Shown here: piece after piece, positions 53,097-61,116 of the stretch
How positions within the stretch are numbered: position 1 is the first letter of the stretch
Layout: every line of letters begins with the position of its first letter
Assembly: GCA_019075865.1 (NCBI GenBank)
Contig: JAGXAN010000001.1
Span: 62,001 to 126,000 of the forward strand
Source: Hyphomicrobiales bacterium
Lineage (GTDB): Bacteria; Pseudomonadota; Alphaproteobacteria; Rhizobiales; Beijerinckiaceae
Length of the DNA: 64,000 nucleotides
Direction of reading: 5' to 3'
Program-made: the position numbers and the translations under genes
The notes under the pieces: model-generated
Seen by the model: the letters and a program-made list of their open reading frames with translations, nothing else
What the model was told of the DNA's origin: nothing
The model's database searches: none

Positions 53097-53750
53097 TTAC
53101 GGCGAGGTTTCCACCTGCAGCAACATTTGCGCTTCTTTCATGGCTTCAGCCGCACCGCGCGGATCGTTCCAGATGGCATCCCCCAGCGCCACAAACTCGG
53201 CCCCAGCCGCGCAGAGCGGCGCGATATCGGCCAGCCGGTGTGCATAACCAACACAGGGCACATTGAAGATATTCGCCCACCATTCGATGCGCTCCACCGT
53301 CGCGGCCAGTTCCGGCACGTAATTATCCGCCTTGGGCTCACCAAACATCAGGTAATCAACCCCCGCTTCGCCGGCCGCCATGGCGTCATCACGGCTTTTC
53401 AGGCCGCCGATGCCAACGATCCTGTCCGGTTGCAGCCGGGTTAGCGTATCTTCGAGGCTCGGATGCAGCCCGCGGGAAAAATGCACGCCATCCGCATTGG
53501 CGCGCATCACCAGCGTCGGGCCATCAGCACCGGCATCGGCTTCCACCAGCAAGGCGGCACCCTGCGGCTGCGCAATATCGGCGCAGGCCCGCACCAGCTT
53601 TTTGGCGTCGCCCTCATCGCGCGCCGCCATGCGCAGCAACACGCAGGCGACATCGCCTGCCGTTACCGCCTCTTGCAGCTTCTTTACAAAATCGCCTGCC
53701 TCTTGCAGCACCGGCGTGATGAGATAGATGCGCGGTGTTTCCATCATCAA
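53097..53750 (-). CDS. ThiE/TenI-like thiamine phosphate synthase family protein
   Basis: The 217-residue barrel protein resembles thiamine phosphate synthase: IYLITPVLQEAGDFVKKLQEAV, ANADGVHFSRG (family GVHLGQ), VGIGGLKSRDDAMAAGEAGVDYLMFGEP and CVGYAHRLADIAPLCAAGAEFVALGDAIW. Several ThiE active-site features deviate, so a paralog with another role is possible. No other thiamine genes or TPP riboswitch are nearby. The first two ATGs after 53750 are equally possible starts. Confidence 0.75.
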   Translation of the reverse strand: MMMETPRIYLITPVLQEAGDFVKKLQEAVTAGDVACVLLRMAARDEGDAKKLVRACADIAQPQGAALLVEADAGADGPTLVMRANADGVHFSRGLHPSLEDTLTRLQPDRIVGIGGLKSRDDAMAAGEAGVDYLMFGEPKADNYVPELAATVERIEWWANIFNVPCVGYAHRLADIAPLCAAGAEFVALGDAIWNDPRGAAEAMKEAQMLLQVETSP

Positions 53751-53802
53751 TATAAATCCTTCGGCATAAATTCCGGCAATCTTGCCGATAACACAGGCCC
53801 GG

Positions 53803-54645
53803 CTATTTGCCCAACAGTCGCTGTTTCAGCATTCGGCGCATCCGGAACGAGTTTTTCGACACGTAGCGCCATAGATTGGCTTTCACAATGGCTTTTGAAA
53901 CCGCATCCATATCCGATTCATCGACCTTGCGCGCACAATATTGGCGAAATGCGGTAAATATCGCCCAACGCTCGTCGGGGCTGTATGTGGGATGCGCCGG
54001 CTTGTCGGGGTCCATGCCACATCGCTGAATAAAATGGGTCTTGCTGGTCAACCCGATCTGGTCATTGACCAGCGCCGGAAACAACATTGAATGATCTACG
54101 ATCCAGAATGGCACTTCATCAATGGCCTGATTGACCATGGGCGCAAAGGGCACCCGCCGGAACATGCCATACACCCAGCTTGGATGCACCCGCTCCATCA
54201 GCGTCAGGGTGCGCAAAAGGCGATTGCTGGACAGCTTGGGAACCGGCCGGATGAATTGCCGGTTCTGGTCGACAAACAGCGAGTGAATATCCGAGCCCGC
54301 CACAACCATGCGCGGTGATTGATCCAGCAACTGGCGCAATTCAGCGACATAATTGAGCGCCGAGAGGTCATCGTAAGCCCGCCACATCATGAATTCACTG
54401 TCGGTGGCAGTCAGTGTCTCCCTGAAATTGGTGAACAAGGGCACGGTCTGGGCGCGGCGCACCACCTTGAAGCGCTTGTCACTTTCGGCAAATCGGCTGG
54501 CGATCTCGTTGGTGGCGTCGGTCGAGGCATTGTCATAGACAATCACCTCGAAATCGCCGTCGGTTTGATCCTTGAGGTTTTGCAAGGTCGCTTCAATCAG
54601 CGCGCCGCCATTGAGAACCGGCAAGGCAATGGATAAACGCGGCAT
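53803..54645 (-). CDS. Family 2 glycosyltransferase (copy 1)
   Basis: The 280-residue GT-A enzyme opens LSIALPVLNGGALIEATLQNLKDQT, has FEVIVYDNASTDATNEIA and a metal-binding-like WRAYDDLSALNYV in the position of the DXD motif. It is closely similar in layout to the gene at 54703, including a C-terminal helix rich in Arg/Lys (RMRRMLKQRLLGK), so the two are probably tandem duplicates. A role in surface polysaccharide assembly fits the rfb genes beyond. Sugar donor unknown. Confidence 0.87.
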   Translation of the reverse strand: MPRLSIALPVLNGGALIEATLQNLKDQTDGDFEVIVYDNASTDATNEIASRFAESDKRFKVVRRAQTVPLFTNFRETLTATDSEFMMWRAYDDLSALNYVAELRQLLDQSPRMVVAGSDIHSLFVDQNRQFIRPVPKLSSNRLLRTLTLMERVHPSWVYGMFRRVPFAPMVNQAIDEVPFWIVDHSMLFPALVNDQIGLTSKTHFIQRCGMDPDKPAHPTYSPDERWAIFTAFRQYCARKVDESDMDAVSKAIVKANLWRYVSKNSFRMRRMLKQRLLGK

Positions 54646-54702
54646 TTTCGATCCCTGGTTTGTCGGGCCGGCTGACGTGCCAGGCCGCGCAATGGTGGCA
54701 GT

Positions 54703-55548
54703 CTAGCGACCGTTCAATTTTGTCCAAAGCATTTTGCGGGCGCGATAGGTGCGCCGGAAGGCATGACGCACCGCATTCAGCTTCAGTATGGCTTTTTCAA
54801 ACCCGTTGAACGGGCTTTGGTCAATGGACTGCCAGCAATGGTTGAGAAACGACCGGAAAATGGTCCATTGCTCGGCGCTGGGCACATAGATCTTGCCTGC
54901 CTTCTTCGGGTCGCCGCCGGTGCGCTGGACAAAATAGGTATCGCCGCTAAAAACCACTTCATCGTGCAGCAGCATGGCAAACAGATAGGCATAATCGGCG
55001 CCCAAGTTCTGCGGCCATTTGTCGATCACGGCATCGTAATAGGGCAGCAGGTTTTTACGCCGGTAGAGGCCATAAATGGTGCTGGCATGCGCCTTGTTGA
55101 TCGCCAGAATGGTTTTGGTCAGCCGCGTCCCGAACCTGGGCGGAGTTTTGCGCACGCTCAGCTTGTGCTTGTTCAATTGCCAGACGGCGATATGGCCGGC
55201 AGCCAGCGTCGCCTTGGGCGCAGCATCAAGGCAGGCGACCAGCGTCTCGATGTAATTGGGCGCGGCAAGGTCATCATCGGCCCGCCACATAAAATATTCG
55301 CTGTCGCTCTCGTTCAGCGTTTGCCGGAAATGCTGGTAGATCGGGATGTTCACCGGCCGGCGCACCACGCGAAAGCGCGGGTCTTGCGCCGCAAATTCGC
55401 TGGCGATGCGAAAGGTCGCATCCGTCGAAGCATTATCATAAATGATAACCTCGAAATCCCGGTAGGTCTGGTTGCGAAGGTCCTGTAAAGCCTCCAGCAA
55501 ATATTGCTCGCCATTATAACAAGGCAAAGCTACGCTGATGCGCGGCAT
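54703..55548 (-). CDS. Family 2 glycosyltransferase (copy 2)
   Basis: The 281-residue glycosyltransferase has ISVALPCYNGEQYLLEALQDLRNQT, FEVIIYDNASTDATFRIASEFA and WRADDDLAAPNYIETL as the DXD region. It shares layout and many identical segments with copy 1 downstream, 57 bases apart. It is divergent from rfbF with a 173-base gap in which I see no clear regulatory motif. Confidence 0.88.
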   Translation of the reverse strand: MPRISVALPCYNGEQYLLEALQDLRNQTYRDFEVIIYDNASTDATFRIASEFAAQDPRFRVVRRPVNIPIYQHFRQTLNESDSEYFMWRADDDLAAPNYIETLVACLDAAPKATLAAGHIAVWQLNKHKLSVRKTPPRFGTRLTKTILAINKAHASTIYGLYRRKNLLPYYDAVIDKWPQNLGADYAYLFAMLLHDEVVFSGDTYFVQRTGGDPKKAGKIYVPSAEQWTIFRSFLNHCWQSIDQSPFNGFEKAILKLNAVRHAFRRTYRARKMLWTKLNGR

Positions 55549-55721
55549 GAATAAATTCCTGTTTCAATCCGCTACGGACGCGGTTCGGCTACGCTCAGAC
55601 GGATATTATGCGCGCCCCGCCCTGACCCACGCGCGCAACCCATAATCAAAAACCGTTATGCTGGCAAATCCCGTGCGAACCCGCTATGGGGGCATGGGAA
55701 ATTTTTTTGACAGGTTGAGAA

Positions 55722-56489
55722 ATGAAAGCATTCATCCTTGCAGGTGGCCTTGGCACGCGCATTTCGGAGGAATCGCAACTGCGGCCCAAGCCGATGATCG
55801 AAATCGGCGGTCGGCCCATCCTTTGGCACATCATGCGGCTTTACGCGCATCACGGCGTCAATGATTTTGTGATCTTGCTGGGTTACCGCGGTTACATGAT
55901 CAAGGAATATTTTGCCAATTACGTGCTGCATTCGTCCGATGTTACGGTCGATGTCGCCAACAACCAGATCCATTACCATCAGACCTATGCCGAACCCTGG
56001 CGGATCACGCTGGTGGATACGGGCGAGAATACCATGACCGGCGGGCGGCTGAAGCGGGCGCGCCACTTCATCAACCCCGGCGAGAGCTTTTGTCTCACCT
56101 ATGGCGATGGCGTAGCCGATATTGATATCACCGCGCTGATCGCATTTCACAAGCAGCAGGGCAAGCAGGCGACCTTGACCGCAGTCGTACCCCCCGGCCG
56201 CTATGGCGCGCTCGATCTGGACGGCACCGGCGTGAAGCGCTTCATCGAGAAGCCGCCGGGCGACAATGCCCTCATCAATGGCGGTTTTTTCGTGCTGGAA
56301 CCGGATGTGGTTGACCGCATTGAAGGTGACGAAACGGCCTGGGAATCCGCGCCCTTGCAGGGTCTGGCCAAGGATGGCCAGTTGGCGGCGTTTCGTCATC
56401 GTGGTTTTTGGCAGCCGATGGATACATTGCGCGACAAGCAGCAGCTTGAGGCCATGTGGGCCACGGGCCACGCGCCGTGGAAGGTGTGA
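55722..56489 (+). CDS. rfbF: Glucose-1-phosphate cytidylyltransferase
   Basis: The 255-residue enzyme makes CDP-glucose from CTP and glucose-1-phosphate. The start KAFILAGGLGTRISEESQLRPKPMIEIGGRPILWHIMRLY is diagnostic, and LTYGDGVADIDI, INGGFFVLEPDVVD and HRGFWQPMDTLRDKQQLE complete the family pattern. It is two bases ahead of rfbG. Together they give CDP-4-keto-6-deoxyglucose for a deoxyhexose in LPS or another glycan. Confidence 0.94.
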   Translation: MKAFILAGGLGTRISEESQLRPKPMIEIGGRPILWHIMRLYAHHGVNDFVILLGYRGYMIKEYFANYVLHSSDVTVDVANNQIHYHQTYAEPWRITLVDTGENTMTGGRLKRARHFINPGESFCLTYGDGVADIDITALIAFHKQQGKQATLTAVVPPGRYGALDLDGTGVKRFIEKPPGDNALINGGFFVLEPDVVDRIEGDETAWESAPLQGLAKDGQLAAFRHRGFWQPMDTLRDKQQLEAMWATGHAPWKV

Positions 56490-56491
56490 TC

Positions 56492-57562
56492 ATGACGCAG
56501 GCCAGCGTCAACCCGGCATTTTGGGCCGGCAAGCGCGTTTTTCTCACCGGTCACACCGGTTTCAAAGGGGCCTGGATGACGCTTCTGCTGCGCGAGTTGG
56601 GCGCGCAGGTATTTGGCTTTGCGCTGGCCCCGGCAACCGATCCCGCTTTGTTTGAACTATTGTCACCCTGGCCGGGCGTGACCAGCACCATCGGCGATAT
56701 TCGCAACGCTGCTTCGGTGGCGGCAGCCGTAGCCGAGGCCGATCCCGATATTGCCATTCACATGGCCGCCCAGCCTTTCGTGCGGCTGTCCTACCGCGAA
56801 CCGGTTTCGACATTTGCCACCAATGTGCTCGGCACCGTGCATGTGCTGGAGGCGCTGCGCGCTGCGCCGCATATCAAGACCATTCTGGCCATCACCACCG
56901 ACAAGGTTTACCGCAACCATGATGGCAGCGCCGCCTTTACCGAGCAGGACGCGTTGGGTGGGCACGACCCCTATTCGGCTTCCAAGGCGGCTTGCGAAAT
57001 CGCCATCGAATCCTATGCGAAGTCTTTTTTCACCCCGCGCGGCATAAGCCTCGCCAGCGCCCGCGCCGGCAATGTCATCGGCGGTGGCGATTTTTCGCCC
57101 GATCGTATCATTCCCGATATTTTCACGAGTTTTCGCACCGGCCAGCCTTTGGTCTTGCGTTATCCGCACGCGACCCGGCCTTGGCAGCATGTGCTCGACT
57201 GTCTCAACGGCTATCTGCTGTATATCGAGGCGCTGGCGGGCGGTGCTGACGTGCCGCTGGCCCTCAATTTCGGGCCAGGTGGCGCGCCAATGCCGGTAGC
57301 CGACGTGGTTGCGCGCATGCAAAAGGCGCTTGGCTCGCAGCAGGGCTGGGTGCAGGACCCCGGCCCCCATCCCAAGGAGGCGGCGACGCTGGCACTCGAC
57401 ACGAGGGCGGCGCGCACCAGCCTGAATTGGCGCGACCGGCTTGATACGCAAGCCGCCATCGCCCAAACCGCCGCCTGGTACGGTGCCCTGCAAAATGGGG
57501 CAGATATGCGCGTCTGGAGCTTGCAGGAGTTGCGCCGGTTTCAGACGATGAAATCGGGGTAA
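56492..57562 (+). CDS. rfbG: CDP-glucose 4,6-dehydratase
   Basis: The 356-residue extended SDR has the NAD motif LTGHTGFKGAWM, HMAAQPFVRLSYREP, TTDKVYRNHD, the catalytic DPYSASKAACE and SARAGNVIGGGDFSPDRIIPD. ATG 56492 follows the rfbF stop by two bases; the frame extends back to 56456 within rfbF. Its 3' end overlaps the convergent epimerase gene by 22 bases. rfbH, which follows in dideoxyhexose pathways, is absent, so the product is probably a 6-deoxyhexose. Confidence 0.94.
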   Translation: MTQASVNPAFWAGKRVFLTGHTGFKGAWMTLLLRELGAQVFGFALAPATDPALFELLSPWPGVTSTIGDIRNAASVAAAVAEADPDIAIHMAAQPFVRLSYREPVSTFATNVLGTVHVLEALRAAPHIKTILAITTDKVYRNHDGSAAFTEQDALGGHDPYSASKAACEIAIESYAKSFFTPRGISLASARAGNVIGGGDFSPDRIIPDIFTSFRTGQPLVLRYPHATRPWQHVLDCLNGYLLYIEALAGGADVPLALNFGPGGAPMPVADVVARMQKALGSQQGWVQDPGPHPKEAATLALDTRAARTSLNWRDRLDTQAAIAQTAAWYGALQNGADMRVWSLQELRRFQTMKSG

Positions 57563-58071
57563 TTGGCGTCGCGCGGGTGCACCAGAAGCGGGGCCTGCGG
57601 CCAGATCACGCCAAAGGCCGGGTCATTGTAACGCAGGCCTGAATCAACGCCCGGCGTGAAATTGCGGCTCATCAGATAGAGAAAATCGCTTTCCGGCTCC
57701 AGCGTCAAATAGCCGTGCGCGCATCCGGCCGGCACCATCAGCGCCCGCATGTTTTTGGCGGTTAACTCCACGCCGATCCAGCGCCGGTAGGTCGGGCTGT
57801 CGCGCCGGATATCAATGGCGACATCATAGACGCTGCCCCGCACGCAGCGCACGAATTTGGCCTCCTCATAGGGCGGGCGGTTGAAATGCATGCCGCGCAT
57901 CGTCAGCGCATGCGGATTTTGCGCGAGATTCACCTGCGTCGGGGCAAAAGCGATATGGGCCGCCGCAAACTCATCCGGGCAGAATACCCGGTTGAAACTG
58001 CCGCGCTCGTCAACGCGGCTGTCAACGTCGACAATATAGGCGTTATGAATATCGGTCGCGGTGAATTTCAA
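57541..58071 (-). CDS. dTDP-4-dehydrorhamnose 3,5-epimerase-like (RmlC) protein
   Basis: The 176-residue cupin has DERGSFNRVFCPDEF, QVNLAQNPHALTMRGMHFN (active-site His in GMHF), KFVRCVRGSVYDVAIDIRRDSPTY, MVPAGCAHGYLTLEPESDFLYLMS and GLRYNDPAFGVIWP. These match RmlC/RfbC-type epimerases. Beside rfbF-rfbG it probably epimerises a CDP- rather than a dTDP-sugar, which is inference. Its end overlaps the rfbG end. Confidence 0.87.
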   Translation of the reverse strand: MKFTATDIHNAYIVDVDSRVDERGSFNRVFCPDEFAAAHIAFAPTQVNLAQNPHALTMRGMHFNRPPYEEAKFVRCVRGSVYDVAIDIRRDSPTYRRWIGVELTAKNMRALMVPAGCAHGYLTLEPESDFLYLMSRNFTPGVDSGLRYNDPAFGVIWPQAPLLVHPRDANYPDFIV

Positions 58072-58153
58072 GGTCTGGCTCCTGCTGCGGATGGGCGTGT
58101 TTGCGCCATTTGCCTGAATTTTGCAGGTTCAGTCAATTTTCGGCGAATCAGAG

Positions 58154-58183
58154 TTGACATACCAAAGTATTATATACTATAGT
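58154..58183 (+). promoter_or_regulatory. Strong sigma70-like promoter with overlapping inverted repeat
   Basis: TTGACA (58154-58159), 18 bases, TATAGT (58178-58183). The spacer holds AGTAT-TAT-ATACT (58166-58178), a perfect repeat that touches the -10 and could be an operator. It points to the small gene at 58233. Confidence 0.55.
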
Positions 58184-58232
58184 TTTAGGCAATAAGGCGA
58201 TATAAATAAAATCTGCCAAACGGGAGTGCCCC

Positions 58233-58424
58233 ATGCCAAACAGGTTGATTGCCGGCGCGCCGCGATCGGTTGACCACGTCGCGAATGTTTTGAAATTTGT
58301 CATTCTGGTGCTCGCGGCTGCGGTCGCGGGGACGATGTTGGGCCGCTATGGATTTGTGAATTTTGCCGATTGGCATCATTTCATTCCAGCCGCCGCAGCC
58401 AATGATTTCACTTTCACAGGCTAA
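58233..58424 (+). CDS. 63-residue membrane protein
   Basis: The small protein has a basic N-terminus (MPNRLIAGAPRSVDHV), one clear membrane helix (about residues 18-36: NVLKFVILVLAAAVAGTML) and a short aromatic/His tail (YGFVNFADWHHFIPAAAANDFTFTG). ATG has GGGAG upstream, and a consensus-like promoter lies 50 bases ahead, which supports it being real. Not recognised; function unknown. Confidence 0.65.
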   Translation: MPNRLIAGAPRSVDHVANVLKFVILVLAAAVAGTMLGRYGFVNFADWHHFIPAAAANDFTFTG

Positions 58425-58438
58425 GCCCTAAGCCTGTG
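58415..58438. terminator. Hairpin spanning the small-ORF stop, between convergent genes
   Basis: CACAGGCT (58415-58422) pairs with AGCCTGTG (58431-58438) around 8 bases. It includes the stop codon of the 63-residue gene and lies between it and the end of ubiB. No T run, so it is at best a weak bidirectional terminator. Confidence 0.4.
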
Positions 58439-58451
58439 GGAACTTGGCTGG

Positions 58452-59990
58452 TCAGCGTCCGCGCATGGCCAGCCAAGCTAACAATATCACGATCAGCCAT
58501 AGCGCCAGATGTGCCCAGCGTGACAGGGTCGCCTCCGCCTTGCGAATCTCGGCTTTGGGCGAGGTGGGCAATTCATTGGCCCAATTTTCCATGCGCGTCG
58601 CCAGTTTTGGCAGGAGTTGCACAAACCGCACGGCATGTCCGGCACCTTCTCGTAAATCGCGCAGACGCCCCACCGGCCCCAGATTTTCCTCGATCCAGGA
58701 TCGCACCACCGGTTCAGAAGTCACCCACATATTCAGATGTGGGTCGAGCGTGCGCGCCACCCCTTCTACAACCACCATGGTCTTTTGCAGCATCACCAAT
58801 TCGGTTCGCGTACGCATTTCAAACAATGCCGTCACCTCAAACAGCAGGGTAAGCAGCTTGGCCATGGAAATCTGGTCAGCGGTGCGCGAATGGATCGGTT
58901 CGCCGATGGCGCGGATCGCCTGCGCAAAGTCGTCGATGTCATAGACGCGCGGCACATAACCGGCTTCAAAATGCACTTCCGCCACCCGCCGGTAATTGCG
59001 GGTGATGAAGCCGAACAGGATTTCGGCCAGAAATCGGCGTTCCTTGCGCCCAAGCCGCCCCATTATGCCAAAATCGACCGCGACCAACCGGCCTTCGCTG
59101 TCCATGAACAGATTGCCTGGATGCATGTCGGCGTGAAAGAAGCCGTCGCGCATCGCATGGCGCAAAAAAGACTGGATGACGCTGCGCCCCAGTGCCGGGA
59201 GGTCACGGCCCGATTTTTCCAGCCCGGTCAGGTCGGATAGCGGAATGCCATCGACCCATTCCAGCGTCAGCACATCTTTGGCGGTGCGATCCCAATCGAC
59301 TTTCGGAACGCGAAAATCCGTGTCTTGCGCGCAATTTTCGGCAAATTCGGAGGCGGCGGCAGCTTCGAGGCGCAAATCAAGCTCGATCGACATGGAGCGC
59401 GCCAGCGTTTCGACCACCTCGACCGGACGCAACCGCGCCGCATCCGGCACCAGCCGCTCCGCCAGCCTCGCGGCGAAAAACATGTCCGAAAGATCGCGGC
59501 GAAACCGGCGTTGCACCCCGGGGCGGACAACCTTCACCGCCACCTGCGAGCCGTCCGGCAAAGTCGCGCGGTGCACCTGCGCAATCGAGGCCGCAGCGAC
59601 CGGTTCGCTGAATTCCACAAAAAAGCTGTCAATTTTGCCTTCAAAGGCCGCTTCGATGATTTCGACTGCCTTGGCACGCCCAAACGGTGCCATGCGGTCT
59701 TGCAGGCTCTCCAGTTCGCGCACCATTTTCATGCCGACCACATCGGGTCGCGTCGCCAGAAATTGCCCAAGCTTGACGTAGGAAGGGCCCAGCCTGGCCA
59801 TGGCTATGGCAATACGATTGCCCGAATCAACCGACTTCCGCCGCGGCACCAGCCGCGCCACAAATAGCGGAATCCGCGCGCTGGCTGGCAGCAAATTACC
59901 ATCCACGTCGGCAAACACGCCTTCTCTGGCCAGAATGGCTCCGGCGCGGGCCAGGCGGACGAAATGGCCGATGTCAGCAAAAATCCCCAA
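58452..59990 (-). CDS. ubiB: UbiB, ubiquinone biosynthesis ABC1/ADCK-type kinase-like protein
   Basis: The 512-residue membrane-associated protein has the KxGQ motif (YVKLGQFLATRPDVVG), AAASIAQVHRATLPDGSQVAVKVVRPGV, a kinase-like HADMHPGNLF and DFGIMGRLGRKERRF, and two C-terminal membrane helices ending in LALWLIVILLAWLAMR. It supports ubiquinone biosynthesis by acting on lipid intermediates. It follows ubiE by 2 bases on the same strand. Confidence 0.94.
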   Translation of the reverse strand: MGIFADIGHFVRLARAGAILAREGVFADVDGNLLPASARIPLFVARLVPRRKSVDSGNRIAIAMARLGPSYVKLGQFLATRPDVVGMKMVRELESLQDRMAPFGRAKAVEIIEAAFEGKIDSFFVEFSEPVAAASIAQVHRATLPDGSQVAVKVVRPGVQRRFRRDLSDMFFAARLAERLVPDAARLRPVEVVETLARSMSIELDLRLEAAAASEFAENCAQDTDFRVPKVDWDRTAKDVLTLEWVDGIPLSDLTGLEKSGRDLPALGRSVIQSFLRHAMRDGFFHADMHPGNLFMDSEGRLVAVDFGIMGRLGRKERRFLAEILFGFITRNYRRVAEVHFEAGYVPRVYDIDDFAQAIRAIGEPIHSRTADQISMAKLLTLLFEVTALFEMRTRTELVMLQKTMVVVEGVARTLDPHLNMWVTSEPVVRSWIEENLGPVGRLRDLREGAGHAVRFVQLLPKLATRMENWANELPTSPKAEIRKAEATLSRWAHLALWLIVILLAWLAMRGR

Positions 59991-59992
59991 GA

Positions 59993-60742
59993 CTAAAGCT
60001 TCCAGCCCGAGTGGATCGCGACAATCCCGCCGCTGAGGCGGGTGAAGGACGCGCGCTGAAAGCCAGCCTCTGCAATCATTTCGCTAAATAGTTCCGGCCC
60101 CGGAAACTGGCGGATGGACTCAACCAGATATTGGTAGGGCGCTGCGTCACCCGTCACCATGCGCCCAACCGGCGGGATGAGGTTGAACGAAAATGCATCA
60201 TAAATACGCGACAGCCCCGGCACATCGACCTGGCTGAATTCGAGGCACAGAAATCGCCCGCCGATTTTCAGAACGCGATGGGCCTCGCGCAACGCTGCGT
60301 CAATGCGCGGCACGTTGCGAATGCCAAAAGCAATGGTGTAGGCGTCAAAGGTTTCGTCCGGGAGCGGCAAGCTTTCGGCATTGGCTTCCACAAAGGTCAA
60401 TTGCGAATCGAGACCGCGCTGCTGCGCCCGCGTGCGGCCGACTTCCAGCATGTCGCCATTGATATCAAGCACGGTGACGCGCGAATGCACCCCCCCCGCT
60501 TTGGCGACGCGAAACGCCACATCGCCCGTGCCACCCGCGACATCGAGATGGTTGAAGCCGCGCCGTGCCGGCTTGACCATGCCGACCAGAACGTCCTTCC
60601 ACAACCGATGCAGGCCCACAGACATCAGGTCATTCATCAGGTCATAACGCGACGCCACCTTGTGGAACACGTCATCGACCCGCGATTGCTTGTCGTTCAG
60701 CGGAATGGTTTCATAACCAAAATGCGTATCTGGGTTCGACAT
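59993..60742 (-). CDS. ubiE: UbiE, demethylubiquinone/demethylmenaquinone C-methyltransferase
   Basis: The 249-residue SAM methyltransferase has [45 protein letters not shown], the SAM motif [66 protein letters not shown] and a C-terminal [15 protein letters not shown] 60742 gives the family N-terminus; ATG 60757 is possible. The frame stays open to 61054, but the extension is not UbiE-like. Operon with ubiB. Confidence 0.95.
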   Translation of the reverse strand: MSNPDTHFGYETIPLNDKQSRVDDVFHKVASRYDLMNDLMSVGLHRLWKDVLVGMVKPARRGFNHLDVAGGTGDVAFRVAKAGGVHSRVTVLDINGDMLEVGRTRAQQRGLDSQLTFVEANAESLPLPDETFDAYTIAFGIRNVPRIDAALREAHRVLKIGGRFLCLEFSQVDVPGLSRIYDAFSFNLIPPVGRMVTGDAAPYQYLVESIRQFPGPELFSEMIAEAGFQRASFTRLSGGIVAIHSGWKL

Positions 60743-60757
60743 GCGCGGGTATTCCAT

Positions 60758-61116
60758 AAAGGGGTTCAAAACGGCAGCGGGCATCTTATAGCCGCAATGG
60801 CCTGTCATGGCTATGGCTTGGGCTATGGCCAGCCGTCTAGAGATCATGATCGGGTGCGAATGTCGCAGCCTGCCGATGGGAAGCTCGGGGTTAACCACAA
60901 TATTTTGACAGCTTTGACCCGCCTGCGCCATTTTTATGACGAAGATAGCCCCCATTTTGCTGGCAAAAGCTGGTGCAAATGTGCAATACGCACATGCGCG
61001 GATGTGTCTAATGTCCTGCATCTTGGCAAGGGCACGACTCTGTCCTACATCCATGCTATACGCGCTTGCTGGTCTAGCGCGGGTTATGAACGCATTTTGT
61101 TTGAATTGGACCCCTC
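60758..61116. other. 359-base divergent intergenic region between ubiE and ftsH
   Basis: No gene is supported here; the open frame continuing upstream of ubiE has no family likeness or ribosome site. It should hold the promoters of both units. A heat-shock-like promoter for ftsH is listed separately, and a short GGCTATGG direct repeat lies near 60811-60828. Confidence 0.5.
61022..61050 (+). promoter_or_regulatory. Candidate RpoH-type promoter of ftsH
   Basis: CTTG (61022-61025), 18 bases, CCTACAT (61044-61050) match the alphaproteobacterial RpoH pattern CTTG-N17/18-CYTATNT with one mismatch. It would give a leader of about 60 bases. ftsH is a heat-shock gene in many bacteria. Confidence 0.45.

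Noticed and set aside
60743-61054. Long N-terminal extension of the ubiE frame
   Set aside because: The extra ~100 residues have no UbiE likeness and no ribosome site; ATG 60742 gives the family N-terminus.
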